From: Triticum aestivum
Taxonomy: Eukaryota; Streptophyta; Magnoliopsida; Poales; Poaceae
Length of the DNA: 64,000 nt
Assembly: GCF_018294505.1 (NCBI RefSeq)
Contig: NC_057807.1
Span: forward strand, 169,722,883 to 169,786,882
Direction of reading: 5' to 3'
Shown in pieces: positions 34,642-46,261 of this stretch. Every line of letters begins with the position of its first letter. The first letter of the stretch is position 1. A model generated the notes under the pieces. That model was given only the letters and a program-made list of their open reading frames with translations, was not told the DNA's origin and ran no database searches. Made by a program: the position numbers and the translations under genes.

Positions 34642-37176
34642 TGATACACCTCCAATGTATCTATAATTTTTTATTGTTTCGTGCTATTATATTATCATTC
34701 TTGAATGTTTTACTTTCATTTGTAGCAACTTTATATCATTTTTTGGGACTAACCTATTGACATAGTGCCCAGTGCCAGTTGTTGTTTTTTGCTTGTTTTT
34801 TATGTCGCAGAATATCCATATCAAACATAGTCCAAACATAGCGAAACTTTATGGAGATTTTTGTTCCAGAAGACAACTTGGGAGACAAGGAAGTGCCCGG
34901 GGGGAGGCCCGTGGGCCCATGATACACCAGGGCAAGCTAGAGAGCCCAGGCGCGCCCTGGTGGATCAGGGGGCCCACAGAGCTGTTTGTACAGCCTCTCT
35001 ACTCCATAAATCCCCAGAAATTCCGGAAACCCTAGGGGAGTCGACCAAACACAATTCCAGCGACTACAACTTCTAGAACCATGAGATCCAATCTAGAGCC
35101 TTATTGTGGCACCTTGCTGGAGGGGAACACAATCACGGAGGGGTTCATCATCCTCATTGGTGCTCCTTCGATGATGCATGAGTTGTTAACCATAGACCTA
35201 TGGGTTCGTAGGCAGTAGCTAGATGGCTTCTTCTCTCTTTTTGATTCTCAATACAATGTTCTCCTCGATGTTCTTGGAAATCTATTTGATGTAATATGTT
35301 TTTGTGGTGTGTTTGTTGGGATCCGATGAAGTTTGAATTTATGATCAGATCTATCCATGAATATTATTTGAGTTTTCTTTGATCTCTTATATGCATGATT
35401 GTTATAGTCTTGTATTTCTTCGCTGAATCTTTGGTTTACTTAGGCCGACTAGATCGATTTTTCTTGCAAAGGGAAGAGGTGCTTTGTGATCTTGTGGTGT
35501 CCTCACCCAGGGATAGAAGGGGTAGCGAGGCACACTTGTATCGTTGCAATTCAGGATAAAAATGTGGGGTCTATTCCTACATGAATAGATCTTGTCGACA
35601 TCATGTCATCGTTCTTATCGAATTACATTGTTTCTCCATGAACTTAATACACTAGATGCATGCTAGATTGCAGTAGATGTGTGGAGTAATAGTAGTAGAT
35701 GTAGGCAGGAGTCGGTCTACTAATCTTGGATGTGATGCCTATATACATGATCATTGCCTTGGATATCCTCATAATTATTTGTTCTTCTATCAATTGCCCA
35801 ACGGTGATTTGTTTACCCACCGTATCCTATTTTCTTGAGAGAAGCCACTAGAGAAATTTACGGCCACTTGGTCTATGTTTTATCATATTGTTTTCAGATC
35901 TATTATTCCAAAAACACAAAAATACCTTGCTGCACTTTTTCTTTACTTGTTTTATTTCATGTTTTTGCAAGATCTATTTGAAGGAAATATGCCCTAGAGG
36001 CAATAATAAAGTTATTATTTATTTCCTCATATCATGATAAATGTTTATTATTCATGCTAGAATTGTATTAATCGGAAACATAATCCATGTGTGAATACAT
36101 AGACAAACATAGTGTCACTAGTATGCCTCTACTTGACTAGCTCGTTTATCAAAGATGGTTATGTTTCCTAGCCATGGACAAAAGAGTTGTCATTTGATTA
36201 ACGGGATCACATCATTAGGAGAATGATGTGATTGACTTGACCCATTCTATTAGCCTAGCAATTGATCGTTTAGTATGTTGCTATTGCTTTCTTCATGACT
36301 TATACAAAGTTCCTACAACTATGAGATTGTGCAACTCCCGTTTACCGGTGGAACACTTTGTGTGCTACCAAACGTCACAACGTAACTGGGTGATTATAAA
36401 GGTGCTCTACAGGTGTCTCCAAAGGTACATGTTGAGTTGGCATAATTCAAGATTAGGTTTTGTCACTCCGATTGTCGGAGAGGTATCTCTGGGCCCTCTT
36501 GGTAATACACATCACTTAAGCCTTGCAAGCATTGTAACTAATGAGTTAGTTATGAAATGATGTATTACGGAATGAGTAAAGAGACTTGCCGGTAACGAGA
36601 TTGAACTAGGTATTGGATACCGACGATCGAATCTCGGGCAAGTAACATACCGATGACAAAGGGAACAACGTATGTTGTTATGCGGTTTGACTGATAAAGA
36701 TCTTCGTAGAATATGTAGGAACCAATATGAACATCCAGGTTCCACTATTGTTTATTGATCAGAAACAGTTTTAGGTCATGTCTACATAGTTCTCGAACCC
36801 GTAGGGTCCGCACGCTTAACGCTACGATGACAGTTTCATTATGAGTTTATAAGTTTTGAAGTACCGAAGTTTGTTCGGAGTCCCGGATGCGATCACGGAC
36901 ATGACGAGGAGTCTCGAAATGGTCGAGACATAAATATTGATATATTGGACGGCAATATTCGGACACCAGAAGTGTTCTGGGCGTTTTCAGAGAAAACCGG
37001 AGTGCCGGAGGGTTACCGGAACCCCCCGAGAGAAGTAATGGGCCTTATGGGCCTTAATGGAGAGAGAGAGGGGCAGCCAGCATGGGCCGCGCGCCCCCTC
37101 CCCCTCTGGTCCGAATTGGACTAGGAGGGGGGGGGCGGCGCCCCCCTTTCCTTCTCCCTCTCCACCTTCCTTTCCC

Positions 37177-37223
37177 CCTCCTAGTAGGAGTAGGAAAGGG
37201 GGAGTCCTACTCCTACTAGGAGG
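37177..37223. repeat. perfect 19-bp inverted repeat in the solo LTR
   Basis: Arms 37177-37195 and 37205-37223 are exact reverse complements with a 9-base purine loop, about 60 bp upstream of the TATA box. Confidence 0.8.
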
Positions 37224-37279
37224 AGGACTCCTCCTCCTTGGCGCGCCCTCTAGGGCCGGCCGGCCTCCCCCCTTGCTCC

Positions 37280-37287
37280 TTTATATA
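37280..37287 (+). promoter_or_regulatory. TATA box of the solo LTR
   Basis: TTTATATA follows GC-rich DNA, at the position of the LTR promoter of this copia group. Confidence 0.5.
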
Positions 37288-37958
37288 CGGGGGCAGGGGG
37301 CCACCCCATAGACACACAAGTTGATCTACGGATCGTTCCTTAGCTGTGTGCGGTGCCCCCCTCCACCATATTCCACCTCGGTCATATCGTCGCAGAGTTT
37401 AGGCGAAGCCCTGCGTCGGTAGAACATCATCATCGTCACCACGCTGTCGTGCTGATGGAACTCATCCTCGACGCTCTACTGGATTGGAGCCCGGGGAACG
37501 TCATCGAGCTGAACGTGTGCTGAACACGGAGGTGCCGTACGTTCGGTGCTTGGATCGGTCGGATCGTGAAGACGTACGACTACATCAACCACGTTGTTAT
37601 AATGCTTCCGCTTACGGTTTACGAGGGTACGTGGACAACACTCTCCCCTCTCGTTGCTATGTCATCACCATGATGTTGCGTGTGCGTAGGATTTTTTTTG
37701 AAATTACTATGTTCCCCAACACTATTTATCCAATCTACCACAATTTTATCTATCTTTTTATTGTACATAGATTGAAAACCCCTCTTACGCGTTGGGTTGC
37801 AAGTATTTTTTTCTTTATGTGCATGTGCCACTTACATAGTGTTGCTTGGTTCTACTACTGGATTGATAACTTTGGTTTACAACTCAGGGAAATACTTACC
37901 ATCATTGCTTCCTCTTTTGGGAATTACTGACATAGTCTAGCCACGTCAAAAGGATTTC

Positions 37959-37976
37959 TGGCGCCGTTGTCGGGGA
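37959..37976 (+). other. primer binding site, Athila type
   Basis: TGGCGCCGTTGTCGGGGA, the canonical Athila primer site, 10 bases after the LTR end. Confidence 0.85.
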
Positions 37977-38161
37977 GACATCATCAACATTTATCAGGTT
38001 CCTAATCACAAATCTCATCTCCTTGCAATTTACATCATTTGCCATTTGCCTCTCGTTTTCATCCCCCCACTTCACAAAAAATTGCCTTTTTATTTGCCAT
38101 CTTTCTCATTCGCCTTTTTCTCGTCAGATCTTTTTTTTCTTGCAATCTTGTTTGTGTAGTC

Positions 38162-39491
38162 ATGATGTCTCATGAAAATACCAAATTGTGTGAGTTTTCC
38201 AATACTACAAATAATTATTTTATTACTACTCTGATTGCTTCTCTAGCCACTAGTGTGGAGTGTGATATTAATGTCGCTTTGTTGAATCTTGTTATGAAAG
38301 ACCAAATTTTCGGTACTCCTAGTGTGGATACAACGTCCCATCTAAACACATTCATTGAATTGTGTGATATGCAAAACGAAAAAATGTGTCCAATGATATT
38401 CTGAAGTTGAAATTACTTCCTTTCTCCTTGAGGGATCGTACAAAAATTTAGTTTCCTTCTTTGCCTTGCAATAGTATCGATTCTTGGGATAAGTGCAAAG
38501 GTGCTTTTATTACAAAGTATTTTGTGCACACGAAAGTTATTTACCTTGGAATCAAATCATGAATTTTAAGCAACCTAAGCATGAACATGTTGCACAATCT
38601 TGGGAAAGAATGAAATTGATGCTAAGAAATTATCCTACTCATGGTTTAAATCTTTATGATTATACAAATGTTTTATGTGGGATTGAATTTTGTTTCTAGA
38701 AATCTTTTAGATTCCACCACAGGTGGTACTTTTATGGAGATTACTTTGGGTGAAGCTACTAAATTTCTAGGTAATATTATGGTAAATTATTCACAATGGC
38801 ATACGGAAAGAGTACCTATTAGTAAAAAGGTTAATTCAGTTGAAGAAATTACTACTTTGAGTGAAAAAGTTGATGCTCTTATGAAATTGGTTGCTAGAAA
38901 GAATGCTCCTATTAATATTAATGATGTACCTTTCTCTACTTTGATTGAGAAAAATAGTGATCCCGTACATGTGACTTTTGTCTCGCAAAACAATTTTAAT
39001 AACAATGTTTATAGAGGTAATTTTAATCCTGGGCCTTTTCCTGGAAATTCCCCTAATAATTATGGCAATTCCTATGGTAATTCTTCTTACAATAATAATA
39101 GGAACCCTTCTGATCTTGAGAGTAATATAAAGAATTTACCAATGCTCAAAAAGCATTCAATACTACGATAGAATAAAAGTTAACTAAGATTGATGATATG
39201 TCTACAAGCATTGCTGTAACTTCGCATGATGTAGAAAATCTCAAGATTAAAATTTTTCCACCTAAGGTTGATGTCAATGAATCAGTTAAAGCTTTATATG
39301 TTTCTATGGATGAAAGTAAGAAAAGAACCACTATGCTTAGAGCAAAAAGAGAATTTTTAGAAAAAGCGTTTTCTACCGATTGCTTTCATAACAATGATGA
39401 AGATCTTAAAATGATTGGTATTTCTTCTATTGATTCATTTTTAGCAATATTAAAATTGATGATAAAGGGACCGAAGAAGAGACAACTTTAG
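38162..39491 (+). pseudogene. Athila gag, decayed
   Basis: The ATG at 38162 opens a frame with HLNTFIELCDMQNEK, the Athila gag capsid pattern (HLxxFxExCD). It stops at 38402. Recognisable gag returns at 38698-39171 with LLDSTTGGTFMEITLGEATK and YSQWHTER, matching the family's conserved AAGGS...YQWPTER region, followed by a glycine/asparagine-rich tail. A third piece (39198-39491) is a downstream segment. Several stops and frame changes separate them. No zinc knuckle or protease is seen. Confidence 0.7.
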
Positions 39492-39538
39492 CTAGAAGGC
39501 GTACAAATAATTCAGAGGGTAAAAATCTTGTTGAAAAT

Positions 39539-40381
39539 TGTCGGGAGCCCGATCCTAAGTCACACCGGTCTAGCATGTAACACATCATATCACTTTGCTG
39601 CCTCACACACGGTATTCCTATGGCTGCAGCCTTACCTTGGCTGGGACCATTTACGCCTTTTGGCTCACGTATATGGTTCTGTCTCTAGCATCCATATGAC
39701 AAAGAACCCGAGCCGACTTGACTAGTCGTAAACCCAATGTGGCACAAACTTACAGGGACACGCATACGTAACCCAGCAATGAACGTGTCGGTCATCAACG
39801 TATGAACCCAAGTCATAGCAAGCTACCAGGACTTAAAGGAACAACGTGTGACATTTCCCCAAAGGGACAGACACAAGAACAAAGAAGGATACATGCTGGC
39901 CAACCCAAGTGTTCCGGAGCAGTAGCGAACTACCATGGCTTAGTGGAAGCACTAGGAGACATTTCCCCATAAGGAAGGTCACCAAGAATAAACAACTAGG
40001 TGTCGGATCCCACACATAGCAATACACATTGCACATACACACAACATGCAAGTATGTGTTGTACAACATGGCATCACAACATAACTCAACAACTCATATA
40101 TAGATAAATGCGCAGAAGAGCCAAGATACACTGGTACGCGTCGGTGCTATACTAACAATTTTAAACCCCTTTCCGTGACGACATTTGGAACCGTTGCCAG
40201 GTGAGTGTGGGCGATAGGGGGGTCCTTCCCACACGACCCAGAAACTGTCGGAGATATGCCCTCCTGGCACACACGCTCGGCAAAATGAGGTCATGTGCGA
40301 CCGGCGAGCGAGCAAATACGGTTATACGTACAATAGTGCTAAAAAATACAATTATACAGGCAAAATCATTTCTGGTCGTAA
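39539..40381 (+). other. unclassified repeat-like sequence starting TGTCGGGAGCCCG
   Basis: Sequence character changes sharply at about 39539. I recognise the phrase CGGGAGCCCGATCCTAAGTC as recurrent in Triticeae DNA but cannot name the family. No ORF is credible. It could be the outer end of the class II element to the right or an LTR fragment of about 600 bp. Confidence 0.35.
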
Positions 40382-40716
40382 GTACATCCCACACAGTCAG
40401 CCCCCACTAAACGTTTCCGTTCATATGTACATTCTACACAGTCCATCCAAGGAATACGTTTCCGTTAGTATGTACATCCCACACAGTTAATCCAAGAAGT
40501 ACCAAATGTTTGCGATGCGCACAACATCTCAAACAGTCAATAATTTCGAAGCGTGTGCGATAAGGTGACTATCGCAAACATTTAATAAGAAAGAACTGTG
40601 TGTGATCCTGTTGTTAATCGCACACGTTTTTTTGGCTAACTGTGTGTGCAGTGGAGATTGATCGCACATGTTTTTTCGTGGCCGATAGTGTGTGCGGTGG
40701 AGATTGATCGCACACA
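40382..40716. repeat. subterminal repeat arrays (45-bp units)
   Basis: GTACATCCCACACAGT recurs at 40382, 40427 and 40472 (period 45). A second set has TCGCACACG/GTGTGTGCG pairs at 40618, 40662 and 40708 (periods 44-46), with the motif in both orientations. Such arrays are typical of the subterminal regions of large plant DNA transposons. Confidence 0.6.
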
Positions 40717-40780
40717 TAGTGGATCCTAGAAACGTGTCTGATCTCCACGTCTATCGCAGACGTTTTGCTTTTGCAAACCA

Positions 40781-41838
40781 TGTGCAGTGTCAACCCTAAT
40801 TAATGCCTAATTTAAAAATCACCTTTTTGAATTTGAAAGTAGGAAATCACTTATTTCATATCCAACCAGGTTTACTACAAATATAGGATCAACCACGAAT
40901 GCACAATTCGATGCACAGGTACATATACGGAAGAACTACAGCAACACCAAGTAAATAATGATGAACCACAGTTGTACTAAAGACTATAAAGAGAGAGATG
41001 AAAGACATCCTGGTTGCTGGAGAAGCTGAAGCGGAATGCCCATATTGTGCCCTCCTCCATGCGTAATGCGCGCACGACTCTAGGCCAACCCCTTGTGATG
41101 GCTGCCCGTCCATCCTTCATTGTCTTCATTACGAATTCTCGATGCTCATTGTAGTCTGGATGAAATACTTTAACCTTCATTGTGTGTCCACCAATCATGT
41201 ACTTTGCGAGGTAATCTTCAGTGTTCAGACATTGTTGTCTAACAACTCATTATGGGTAGTAAAAAGAGAAGGCTGCAGAGTTTGTAGTTACCATCCTACA
41301 ACTCACTATTGTGTTGGATAGAGCATAAACCAATAATTTGCTTGCCACCATTCGTATCTTTTTGCTAATAATCCTTATTAGTTTTCTCAATTGATGCTTC
41401 TTCATGAATATCTCATTGCCCCATACGCAAAAAGGGTCGATGCGTGGATCCTGGCCAAGGGCATATGTACTCACAAGCAACAAGTCAATATTAGAAGCTA
41501 ACAAGTGTCCATGCCTGGATCTATATGCACTACATTATGGATTGACGGGGGAGTACAAGCCGAGGGATGAAGATAACCTTGGCGGAAAATGGTGGCCACT
41601 CCCGTTGTTGTCCTGCATAAGTAGTGGAAAGGCATGGTAAGTACGACAACCTTAACATCAAACAAATATATCAAAGGTAAACAATATCATCTCCAAATAA
41701 TAGCTTGAATGTGTTGGTTTCAGCATGCTATTAAAGCATATATAAAATGGAAGGAAATTTAACCAACAGCAGGCTTAACAGCCATCAAATATTGCAATTC
41801 AAACTGGTATTGTTGAAAATGAATAGAACATAGGTAAT
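40781..41838 (-). pseudogene. B3-domain gene, 3' part, with in-frame stops
   Basis: The minus-strand frame 41504-40977 is continuous except for tandem stops TAA TGA just before VVRQQCLNTEDYLAKYM. Its C-terminal 73 codons (MIGGHTMKVKVF, then RAAITRGWPRVVRALRMEEG, ending FHLSLYSL) resemble the second half of a plant B3 DNA-binding domain: basic strand, GW, L..G and a final hydrophobic strand. B3 domains bind DNA in plant transcription factors. No intact start or complete domain is seen. It may belong with the ORF at 52835-53305, from which Fatima separates it. Assignment is by eye. Confidence 0.5.
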
Positions 41839-42356
41839 TGTCGGTGTCAAAACCGGTGGATCTCGGGTATGGGGTCCCGAACTGTGCGTCTAGGCGGATA
41901 GTAACTGGAGACAAGGGACACGATGTTTTACCCAGGTTCGGGCCCTCTTGATGGAGGTAAAACCCTACGTCCTGCTTGATTGATATTGATATTGTGGATG
42001 TTTACAAGAGTGGATCTACCACGAGATCAAGGAGGCTAAACCCTAAAAGCTAGCCTATGGTATGATTGTAAGGGTTGATGTTGTTGTCCTACGGACTAGA
42101 GCCATCCGGTTTATATAGACACCGGAGAGGGCTAGGGTTACATAGAGTCGGTTACAATGGTAGGAGATCTACATATCCGTATCGCCAAGCTTGCCTTCCA
42201 CGCCAAGGAAAGTCCCATCCGGACACGGGACAAAGTCTTCAATCTTGTATCTTCATAGTCTTGGAGTCCAGTCGATGATGATAGTCCGGCCGATGATAGT
42301 TCGGCCGATAGTGGTAGTTCGGCTATCCGGACACCCCCTAGTCCAGGACTCCCTCA
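41839..42356 (-). repeat. Fatima 3' LTR
   Basis: 518 bp; starts TGAGGGAGTCC on the minus strand. Its outer neighbour is GTAAT. Confidence 0.9.
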
Positions 42357-42370
42357 GTATCCCCCGAACC
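42357..42370 (-). other. Fatima polypurine tract
   Basis: The minus strand reads GGTTCGGGGGATAC directly before the 3' LTR, the position of plus-strand priming. Confidence 0.5.
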
Positions 42371-42681
42371 AGTCTTCAATGATGATAAGTCCAGCATGTG
42401 TGTAGTCTTCGGCGTTGCAAGGCAGGTTCTTCTTCAAGTTCCATGTACCTGCCGAACAGTGTCCGGCTTCTTCAGTAAAGTTGCGTTTCTTGGCTCCCAC
42501 ACCCAATAATGGCCTTCTTCCACGCGTTGCACGAATGCGAAAAGCCAGGGTGTCTTTTATGTTTTACCCCCTAGTTGTGCGAGTAATCTACCTATAAGAG
42601 AGGCACGAATCCAGATCCAAATCACAATCTTCCTCCCACAAACACTCATCAGAGCGCTTTCGACCCGGAATCCATTCCATC

Positions 42682-45451
42682 ATGGATCCCCAGCGCAGCT
42701 CTTCTTCTCGCGCTCCCAGCCCTCTGCCAGGAGATTGGAGGAGATGCTCTCTTCCACATAACGAGCTGGTGAAGCTCCAAACGGGGGGGATATCTCCCTC
42801 CGGCCTTCATGGTTCCTGTCCGAGCCGGGTTGGCCACCTATAAAGGTGGGAAGCAAGCGGAGGCTACCCCAAATCCCAACAAAGGGGAGCGGGTATGCTT
42901 CATCCCCTATCTGATAAGGGGGCTTGGATTTCCCGTACATCCGTTCCTTCGCGGGCTCCTGGAGTTCTACGGACTCCAGCTTCATCACCTCACGCCCGCC
43001 TCGATCCTGCATATTGCGGGTTACGTAGCTCTTTGCGAGCTATTCCTGGGCGTCGAGCCCCATTTTGCGCCGTGGAAGAGGTTGTTTTGCCTTGTACCCC
43101 GCTCTCACGAGGGGTTAATATATCAAGTGGGCGGCGCCGAAATATGGCGCATTGCCGGGACCGGATATCCATCCGGAACCCCTAAGAAGGCGTCCGAAGA
43201 CTGGCCTTCGTTATGGTTTTATATAGAAGACGCTTCGCTGCCGGACCCTGTCCGGATCGGCCTCCCGGAGTTCAACAATGCTCCTCTGAAGAAACGCCTT
43301 AGTTGGCGCCCACGGAGCCCCCAACTGGAGGAAGACAAGAGCGTTCATTATTTGATGGGCCGGATAAGGTTACTGACCCATTCCGGGTTGACCATGATTG
43401 GAGTCATGGCAACATGCATTATGAGGGGAGTGCAGCCACTACAATACAGGGGCCACCCTATGTGGGATTTCAACGGGGAGGACGATGCCACCCGTCACGG
43501 CCGCAAAGGGCCGAATTCGGCCGAAGACCTGGTGAAGGTCCTGTCCGGCCTGTATAAGGGGGAGAAGGAGGATTTCCTTCGGACGAACCCGTTAAATGGG
43601 TTCTCCATGAATAATCCCCGGCCTTGGGTAAGCGAACACTACACGTGTCCATCCCATGCCTTTGAAACCTAAGTTTCTTATATTGTGTTCTTCTTTCGAC
43701 GCAGGAGCTGCGTCGGACGGTGGAGGACATGCTAAGTCCAGCTCCGCAACCCAAGGATCCAAAGAGATCCCGGGACCCGGCCTCCGAAGAGGATCCAGAC
43801 ATAGGAGTGGAGCTAATCGACGGGGTGTTCCACCAGCTCAGCATGGATAATGCCTTAGTCGCCATTACGGCCGACTATCCCGGACTATATCCGGCTTCCC
43901 AGGTGCTTGTGACCGAAGTTCTGATACCGTTAGTCCTTCCTTGCTTATTTCTGACCACCGTATATGATGACGCTGTGCAGGAGGCGCCTCTAGGGCGGGA
44001 AGCCGAGCCTGCGGCGGCTGACCGTCAAAGGCCAGTCCGGACAAGTAGACGGAAGAGGAGCGCGGCGCGGACTGAAACGTTGCCGCAAAGGTATAGCTCA
44101 AAATTCATTATCTGGAGCAACGTTCCTAGGAAGCGTTCGAATGCTCATGACTTTCTGTAGGGGAAAAAGCGCCCGCCGGACTGCGGGTGCAGAGGCTGCC
44201 AATCCGGCTTCTACCAGCCAAGCTCCAGCGCTTGGTCCGGAGGGGGAGGCGAGCGCAAGGCGCGAGCCAGATACTCCTCCAACGGAGGATGCCGACCGTC
44301 TGTCCGCCACCAAATCTGAGGTGGAGAGTGCCATGAACCATAGGCGCCGCCGGACTGTTTATCGTGACGCGTGCTTCTCCTCTGAGGCGTTGGATGCCTT
44401 TAACGCAGGGGACACGCACCTCCGTGCCGCTCAAGATGGTTTGACCAGAGCCACGGAGCAGTATGTAAAGGACATACGGGTAAGCGAATTTAATAGTTAT
44501 ATGTGCTAGTAGCCCCCGAGACTTAAAGTAGTTATATTAACTGATTTAAGGATCATATGAAACGCAGGGTCTTACCGAGAAGAATACCCAACTGTCTCAG
44601 GAGCTGCAAGAGTGCAAGGCTCAACTTGAAGCCGCACTCGCTGCCGCAGGAGGAAACGCAGCGACCTTTCCTGGTAACACACATTTTTAAAAAAAAAGAT
44701 AAGTAGTGTTTGGCCTGTGTAAAAGTCTGATAATGACGTTGCAGGTGCCGCCGGACAAGATCCGGACAGGCAAGAACTTCTTTGCCAGCTAAAGGCCGGC
44801 GAGAGGGTGCTGCATAAGGTGCAACATGAAAGGAACAAGCTCCAGGATGCCCATGCCCAGCTTGGAGAAGAGCTAAAAGGCGTTCGGGCCGAGCTGTCTG
44901 GCTCCGTTAAGGAGAATCAGCGGCTTCGTCGCGGCATCTATAGTAAGTGCTTGAGCGAACTCCTTTGAAAAGAAGAGTTCGGCGAGGAAGTTAATTGACA
45001 AAATATGTCTGTAGGTATACTCACGGGTCGCCCCGTGGAGGAGATGCCCGTATCAACGGGTGATCAACTTCCCGAGTTGTTGCGACTGACCGAACGAGTT
45101 CAGCAGGCAATGAGCGGCGTCATCCAGGCTTTATGGCCAACCTTCTCCCTAGCCGAGGGACTTGGGGAGCTTGCGGAGAAGCTTCAGGGAGTGCGGCAGC
45201 GCTTCCATTTATGGAAGATTTCAGCCTGCCGCCAAGGTGCCAGGGAGGCCTGGGCCATGGTGAAGACGCGGTACAAGAAGGCGAATCCCAACCACATGGC
45301 CGAAGTCGGACCTGTGGGGCCCGGTGGGAAGGAGATCCCTGTAAGTTTAGTATACGGCCAAGTAGAGTTGGATGCTAAGTTTTCCCAATAGGACTGTAAA
45401 TTAGACAGTCTGTTAGATGGGATTGAGGAAGAATACAGTCAGTCAATTTGA
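42682..45451 (+). pseudogene. Fatima antisense accessory gene, eight exons, one frameshift
   Basis: Exons 42682-43627, 43705-43902, 43981-44090, 44161-44479, 44568-44673, 44745-44942, 45015-45340 and 45392-45451 join with GT-AG introns in perfect phase to a TGA, about 753 codons. The only lesion is one extra G in a run of seven at 42783-42789. Exon 1 (GFPVHPFLRGLLEFYGLQLH, then HPMWDFN) resembles the 'putative gypsy-type transposase' domain (PF04195), a misnomer for Tat-lineage accessory proteins. Exons 4-7 are rich in charged heptads, probably coiled coil (ELQECKAQLEAALAA). Antisense accessory ORFs downstream of pol are known in Tat-type elements; their function is unknown. Confidence 0.75.
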
Positions 45452-46261
45452 CAATGTATTATAAAATGACATGTAAAATGCCTTCTAGCCGGATTGTAGA
45501 TCGTTTGTCTTTGCCGACCTTTTCGCTTCGACCTCGGGACCCTAGAGTCTAGAGTGTGTCCGAATACCTTCTCGGTTATGAAACAACCGGGGTATGCATG
45601 GAGACCAGGCATAGGGGTCATTAGTGCTTTATCAGACAAGTGCCCAACTAGTTATGTTATATTACATGGTTAGTAAGAAACATCTTCCAGGGAGAATAGT
45701 TCCGTTAAGGGTTCCTTTCCTCTGGGGGTGGCATGCCCTAAAGTGCATGTCCGGACTGCGAAAAAAGCAGAAAAACATCTGGGGGCAGATAAATAAGTAG
45801 GTAAAATCATCTTTCAAGTCACCGACCGAGTATTCCCTTAAGAACGCTAGCTTTCAGCTTCACCCAGTCTGAGGTACACATCCGGCTGACCCGGCAGTAA
45901 CAATCGCAGAGGTGCTCCCTTTACCTCCTAGCCGAACAATCGGGAACGTAGGGGTAAGCACAGGAGCCAGGCAACCCAGCTTGGCCAAAACTTAAGTCAT
46001 ATCGATGCATATAATGGTGAATAAAAGGTACATGTGGGAGCTTGACACATGTGCTGGGCACGAAGCCCTTATAATTTAAGCTTCTGGTAAAGAAGCCCCC
46101 AGGTATAGTGAGTGCGGATAGCACATCGATTATGTGCGGACTTATGCGCAAATAAGCGTTTTAAGGCTGTTTATGAATAGGGGTGAGAGAAAAAAGAGAA
46201 AAAAGGCAGCTGAAGTATAAAAAATTTGGACGGGAGAAAGGGACGAACTCTTAATCCGGCG
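45452..46261. other. spacer between the Fatima accessory gene and pol
   Basis: The two convergent genes end 810 bp apart. I see no ORF, terminator-like element or repeat array here. Confidence 0.5.

Larger units (their letters stand above)
35979..37721 (+). mobile_element. BARE1/Angela/WIS-type copia solo LTR
   Basis: It begins TGAAGGAAATATGCCCTAGA and ends GTTCCCCAACA, both recognised from this very abundant Triticeae copia group. Perfect CTATT duplications flank it (35974-35978 and 37722-37726), so it is a genuine insertion reduced to one LTR by recombination between its two LTRs. It has no coding function; overlapping ORFs at 37057-37311 and 37484-37930 are LTR sequence. Confidence 0.9.
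34642..37948 (+). repeat. 5' LTR of an Athila element, interrupted by a solo LTR
   Basis: It begins TGATACACCTCC and ends CCACGTCA directly before the primer site. Removing 35979-37726 leaves about 1,559 bp, the size of its relatives in this window. Confidence 0.8.
37949..39538 (+). mobile_element. internal region of the Athila element, truncated
   Basis: It has the primer site, leader and gag remnant and then stops abruptly at about 39538, where unrelated sequence begins. Protease, pol and the 3' LTR are missing. Confidence 0.7.

Noticed and set aside
37057..37311. Proline/glycine-rich ORFs (37057-37311 and 37484-37930)
   Set aside because: They lie wholly inside a copia solo LTR with perfect target duplications; composition, not coding, keeps them open.
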